In this document: in pieces, positions 59,880-64,000 of the stretch
Layout: the number at the start of each line of letters is the position of its first letter
How positions within the stretch are numbered: the first letter of the stretch is position 1
Origin: Aldrovandia affinis
Taxonomy: Eukaryota; Chordata; Actinopteri; Notacanthiformes; Halosauridae
Assembly: GCA_029706075.1 (NCBI GenBank)
Contig: JAINUG010000026.1
Span: forward strand, 6,838,674-6,902,673
DNA: 64,000 nucleotides
Direction of reading: 5' to 3'
Notes under the pieces: model-generated
The model's database searches: none
Seen by the model: only the letters and a program-made list of their open reading frames with translations
What the model was told of the DNA's origin: nothing
Made by a program: the position numbers and the translations under genes

Positions 59880-60541
59880 TAGAGTAGTTGCCATTAGGGT
59901 GCCGTGGGTCTGAGTGCAAAGACACACAACATTGTTTTCATAATCACCAACCATTCAGTGACCACTTGTGTCCTGTGGATAGGCGCATTGTCATCCTGGA
60001 AGAGACCACTCGCAGGATAGACACCCCATAGTACTTCTCTGTGAAGTTCTCGATGGACTGTTCTTGATTAATCTGCCTGCTCACACTCTAGATTGATATT
60101 TGCAGTCAACTGATTCAGAGTTGCTTGTCTGTTTTGTCTTGCACTAATGCATGGACATTGACAGTTGAGGAGTATGCACTTTTGACCACAGTTGCCTCTA
60201 GTTGATTATGTCTTTCCCTCAGACTTCCATGCCAACATCACCTTAACCACTGTTCCTTATGAAACATCAGCAGGTTGAGCAGTCTTCTTCATTGAAGCTT
60301 CTGCCAAACGTGCACCAATAATCACATTGGTCACAATCACCCTCAGACATTGAGATCTCTTCTTCTAGTCATGGTAGCCAAGATGATGGGCAGCTAGGCC
60401 TACCCAGCATTTTTATACATGACCATAACCATGATGGGATGTTAATTGCTTAAATAACTCAGAAATCACACCTGTGTGGAAGCACTTGCTTACAATATAT
60501 TTTGTATCCCTCATTTACTCAGGTAATTCTGGCAATTACTG
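59880..60541 (-). mobile_element. Tc1-like element, decayed
   Basis: On the minus strand: a TA-flanked end CAGTAATTGCCAGAATTACC (near 60541), a putative start MTRRRDLNVS, and downstream a second catalytic block LFQDDNAPIHRTQVVTEW near 59985-60020. The catalytic-Glu region and left end are not recognised. Frames are broken repeatedly. The QDDNAPIHR motif is like that of the DD36E element at 1-3930. Confidence 0.7.
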
Positions 60542-60723
60542 TACATCTGAGTGATGCTGGTTGGTTAAAGCCTTGAAATGAAGCCCTAAAATCTTTACTC
60601 ACAATGTTGTCACTTCTAGGTTGAAAAAGATAAAATGCCACTTGGGGCGATGTGACTGAGTCCTGTTATTCTAAAAAGTATACATCCATATAATCAAATA
60701 AAACACAGGCATTGTCGAATTTC

Positions 60724-61085
60724 CATCCATCCATCCATTATCTAAGCCGCTTATTCCTGGTCAGGGTCGCGGGGGGGGGCTGGAGCCTATCCCAGCATGC
60801 GTTCCGGGCGAGAGGCAGGAATACACCCTGGACAGGTCGCCAATCCATCGCAGGGCACACACACCATTCACTCACACACTCATACCTACGGGCAATTTAG
60901 ACTCTCCAATTAGCCTAACGTGCATGTCTTTGGACTGTGGGAAGAAACCGGAGTACCCGGAGGAAACCCACGCGGACACGGGAGAACATGCAAACTCCAC
61001 ACAGAAAGGCCCCCGGCCTGGATTCGAACCCGAGACCTTCTTACTGTGAGGCGACAGCGCTATCCACTGCACCACCGTGCCGCCC
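60724..61085 (-). mobile_element. Complete tRNA-derived SINE with GGAT-repeat tail and perfect 12-bp target duplication
   Basis: Minus strand: head with box A (GTGCAGTGGATAGCGCTGTC) and box B (GGGTTCGAATCC), body (GGTTTCTTCCCACAGTCC), then a distinct 3' part (GCGACCTGTCCAGGGTGTAT, CCCGCGACCCTGACCAGGAA) and a GGAT repeat tail. TTGTCGAATTTC flanks it at 60712-60723 and 61086-61097. The RTE-type 3' part is typical of fish SINEs. Same head as 33894-34251. Confidence 0.9.
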
Positions 61086-61097
61086 TTGTCGAATTTC

Positions 61098-62017
61098 AGT
61101 TAAGTTAAATTCACATCTCTCGACCACTGCTTCCCTAATACTGTTAGACAAGAGAGGAAAAAAGATTGTCAACAATGGGAAACATACCATTATAGCACAT
61201 TATAGTACTAGCAGCAATAATATCTGGTTAGCTAGTTTAATTAGCAAGCTAAACTTTCAGCCAGCCAAAATAGTCCGATTATGTCCCCTGAGTGGCGCAA
61301 CTGGTAAAAGCACTTCTAAGCGCAGGTTGCGCACTGCAGCCCGGGTTCACCCCCAGGGAGAGGGAGGAGGGAAGCGAGTATGAGCTCATCACGTGCAAAG
61401 TGGCTCTATGTGTGTCGCAGTTATGGTTGGCGGCTTGGCAAATTTTGTCTTGGCAAATTTTGGAGAAGGCTGTTCAGTTTGCCTTTGTCACTGCCGGTCC
61501 CAGGTTGCGGTGGTAGTATGGGGGGAATAGTTGAAATAGTAGAGGGTACAATTGGCAAACAAATTGGGAGAAAATCTGGAAAAATAAATTTGTTTATAAA
61601 TGTATTGATAAAAATTTTGTTTATAAATACATTTATTGATAAAAAGATAGTCAGATCACCTGCAAACTCACACAATTAACACACAGTTAATCCTGCCCAA
61701 GCGGAATGTTCAGTTTCTTATCATAACGTGACCAGACTATTCATTAACGATCATAGTTTGCTGGCATCAAACCTCATATTTAAACATAATGCACCTTCAG
61801 AATGCTGATAAATAGCGCTTTCAAATCATATGGCACACAATTGCACAATATTAATAAACCTTTAATAAGCATAATAATGCATTTTATTGTAAAACAAAAT
61901 AGGTTTTGTCATTAAAACCTAAAAACAAAGTGTAGGTTACATCACAATCTTTTACTAAGGTCATAAAAAACATTAATTTAATTATAAGAAAGGAATATAC
62001 AGTGAAATATAAATATA
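61098..62017. other. Anonymous sequence with a tRNA-SINE-like head at 61286-61560
   Basis: CCCCTGAGTGGCGCAACTGG (box A region) and CCCGGGTTCACCC (box B region) at 61286-61355 suggest a SINE related to 6508-6640, followed by a SINE-like body to about 61560. The rest is AT-rich. Reading frames here are chance. Confidence 0.4.
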
Positions 62018-62508
62018 CAGTGGGGTCCAAAAGTCTGAGTCCACTGTTTGTTTTCATTGTTCATCGAAAACTAACACAACATTTTTACTCATGCGGTATT
62101 TGTTATTCAAGAATGTCATAAAACACTGATACAAATAAAAAAAATGTTTGTTTGAGAAAGAATGGTATAAAATTTAAATATCTGTAAAGATTTTTTTTGC
62201 ACACCATTGCCTTTCATTTCCTCAAAATGCTATTTTTCATTTAAGTTTTAACATATGGACACTCCTAATACACAGTGTGAGTTGTTTTGGTCTTGTAACA
62301 ATGAATACCAGATATTTACGTAATTAATATGGTTTTCTATGTGTTCTCGTTGCTACTGCAGGTGCTTTAATCTTGAAAAAGGACACTTCCTTTGCATACG
62401 TTTTTTCAGCTGTTTGTCAGCAGATCTTAGTGAAATAGTTAGAAAGTAAAACTGTTGTGTTATTTTTTGATGAATGATGAAAACAAACAGATCTTTTGGA
62501 CCCCATTG
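62018..62508. mobile_element. TA-flanked MITE (Tc1/mariner type), 491 bp
   Basis: Ends CAGTGGGGTCCAAAAGTCTG and, reverse-complemented from the right end, CAATGGGGTCCAAAAGATCT, with further matches (TGTTTGTTTTCAT) over about 45 bp. TA at 62016-62017 and 62509-62510. No coding sequence. Confidence 0.82.
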
Positions 62509-62510
62509 TA

Positions 62511-63139
62511 TATATGTTTTAAACATTGTTTGAATTGGAATTGCAATATTGGGTAACAATATGACGTACAATATCAATTTATGTATAAATTAAGTTCATG
62601 CCCCCATGGCCCTCCCTGTCCTGAAGGCCCTCCTCAGCAATGAGCTGAAGCTGATCTGGCATAAAAGTCCTCCTCCTCTTGCTCAAGGACTGCATCAGAT
62701 GCTCTAACATTTTCCATGATGAGTTTTTCTCTTTGAGAAAGTAGCTAGTTCCCGCCCTTAATCCAATCATACATAATAAAAATACACATTCTAACCTATC
62801 AAAAGAATGGTCTCATGAAAATAAATGGTGAATGTATTAAAGAGATATTGACGTTAAAACCATCGGAAACATGTTTCCGATATTACAATGGTTGGGCTGG
62901 AAAGGGTTAATTAGCCGAATAACTTGTCCATATCACTGATTACTGATTTTATTGTAATGCCAACACACAATCCCCATCACATCATTCAAACAAAGGCAAA
63001 CAGAGAGAGTGAAAGCAAGATGATTTCCATAATGTACATACCAACTATTTTGACTTTAAAACATATTTGTATCTATTGTTTGAGCCACCCTGTTATATTG
63101 TTATATTGTTATAGCCACCCTATACATGAAGTAAAACAA
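62511..63139. other. Anonymous AT-rich sequence
   Basis: No gene. TTATATTG is repeated at 63092-63110. Confidence 0.45.
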
Positions 63140-63209
63140 ACTTTTGATGAAAGTTGCTTTGGTTGCTTTGATTACTGTTGCTTTGGATAAAAGCATCTGC
63201 TAAATGGCT

Positions 63210-63236
<27 letters not shown>
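63140..63236 (+). repeat. SINE 3' tail fragment (L2-type) and TA microsatellite
   Basis: GCTTTGGATAAAAGCATCTG followed by CTAAATGG (63179-63207) is the L2-type stem-loop tail, followed by about 13 TA units at 63209-63236. The SINE head is not recognisable. Confidence 0.6.
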
Positions 63237-63239
<3 letters not shown>

Positions 63240-63240
<1 letters not shown>

Positions 63241-63535
63241 ATTATCGGAAATGTCATGTCATGGCTGTCTCAGTCACCAGATCTCAACCAAATTGAATAT
63301 TTATGGGACATTCTGGAGCAGTGCCCAAAACAGCGTTTGCCACCACCATTAGCAAAAGGAAAATTTACGATTGTTTTTGTGGAAAAATTGTATTACATCC
63401 CTCCAAAAGAGTTCCAGACACTTGTAGAATCTATGCCAAGGCACATTGAAGCTGTTCTGGCGGCTCGTGGTGGCCCAGTGGCCTATTAAGACACTTTACG
63501 TTTGTATTTCCTTTATTTTGGCAGTTAGTTATATG
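63240..63535 (+). pseudogene. Tc1-like transposase C-terminal fragment with right end
   Basis: The plus strand reads MSWLSQSPDLNQIEYLWDIL, EQCPKQRLPPPLAKGKF, and ends PRHIEAVLAARGGPVAY with a stop at 63489. QIEYLW carries the catalytic Glu position of the Tc1 family. The right-end sequence TATTTCCTTTATTTTGGCAG follows to about 63535. Related to 24240-24400; the N-terminal two thirds are missing. Confidence 0.75.
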
Positions 63536-64000
63536 TCATCAAGGTGGATGTGTTGGGTCCAGTGTCTCATGCTGATGCCGTTCACCAGTTCGCCCATGTA
63601 GGCATCTTGGGAAACAGAAACACCGAATAAAATACCGTGAAAATTGGTTCTCAATCTGTGCTATGAATCTTCGACAGCATTTGCATAGTTATTGCTTTTT
63701 AAAAGTCGGGGATGTGAGCAAGTCACAAAGAACTGCAATGGACATTATTTCAATTGTTATTGTGACCGTTCTTGATTTATTTTGCTTTCACAGCCATAAT
63801 TACTTGCGTAAATGAAAAAATATAGACACTTTATTGCATAAAGACTGTTTTTATTACATAAATACAGTCCTCAGAAACTCCATCAACTACCATTCCTCAA
63901 TACTCCCATACTTGCTACACACCCATAGAAACTTCAGGTGATAGTATTTTACCATTACAATCACAAAGAAGCCTATTTTTCCAGGTTGAGAAGCTTGAGT
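63536..64000. other. Anonymous sequence to the window end
   Basis: No gene or repeat recognised. Confidence 0.45.

Overview
The window reads as repeat-rich, intron-scale or intergenic DNA from a ray-finned (teleost) fish. Evidence: AT-rich sequence with no long host ORFs; vertebrate CR1 and L2 LINEs; tRNA-derived and V-type SINEs ending in the L2 stem-loop tail; and a fish-typical mix of Tc1/mariner, hAT, piggyBac, PIF/Harbinger and Ty3/gypsy elements. The (TGTAA)n tail of one L2 copy recalls the eel UnaL2 element, so an early-branching teleost is possible, but this is only inference. I see no tRNA or rRNA gene, no CRISPR array, and no intact host protein-coding gene.

Layout. 1-3930: a Tc1/mariner element with DD36E spacing (minus strand), split by a hAT element (652-3520), which is itself split by a piggyBac-type element (1759-3355). 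4105-4606: a putative solo LTR inside a MITE. 4802-6234: a decayed DD34E Tc1 element carrying an L2 tail fragment. 6490-7310: tRNA-SINE-like repeat. 7310-15430: mostly anonymous sequence, with a third piggyBac-type element (10986-11930). 15430-16415: a CR1-clade LINE fragment. 16450-21160: anonymous sequence. 21163-24084: the 3' half of a Ty3/gypsy chromovirus, with two SINEs in its LTR. 24240-25187: a Tc1 fragment joined to a LINE 3' end. 26720-29360: an internally deleted L2 LINE (minus strand). 30186-36455: an L2 fragment, a solo LTR, a SINE, an L2 3' end and a second hAT copy with a perfect 8-bp target duplication. 38339-41060: an LTR with a coiled-coil gag-like remnant, abutting L2 copy B. 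41062-41560: a large inverted repeat. 47076-48269: exons of a decayed SAM-like gene. 48294-50783: a PIF/Harbinger element whose transposase is split by a solo LTR that itself carries a V-SINE. 51485-55095: a three-exon piggyBac transposase pseudogene split by a piggyBac-type element at TTAA. 56100-64000: Tc1 derivatives, a decayed multicopy-protein pseudogene, a tandem repeat, a complete SINE with a 12-bp target duplication, and a TA-flanked MITE.

The sequences do not form a pathway. They record successive insertions, and the target duplications and empty sites give a relative order. The best-supported novelties are the nested insertions, the piggyBac-into-piggyBac event that leaves a resumable reading frame, the non-identical but still palindromic subterminal hairpins in two piggyBac copies, and the range of LINEs and SINEs sharing one 3' stem-loop.
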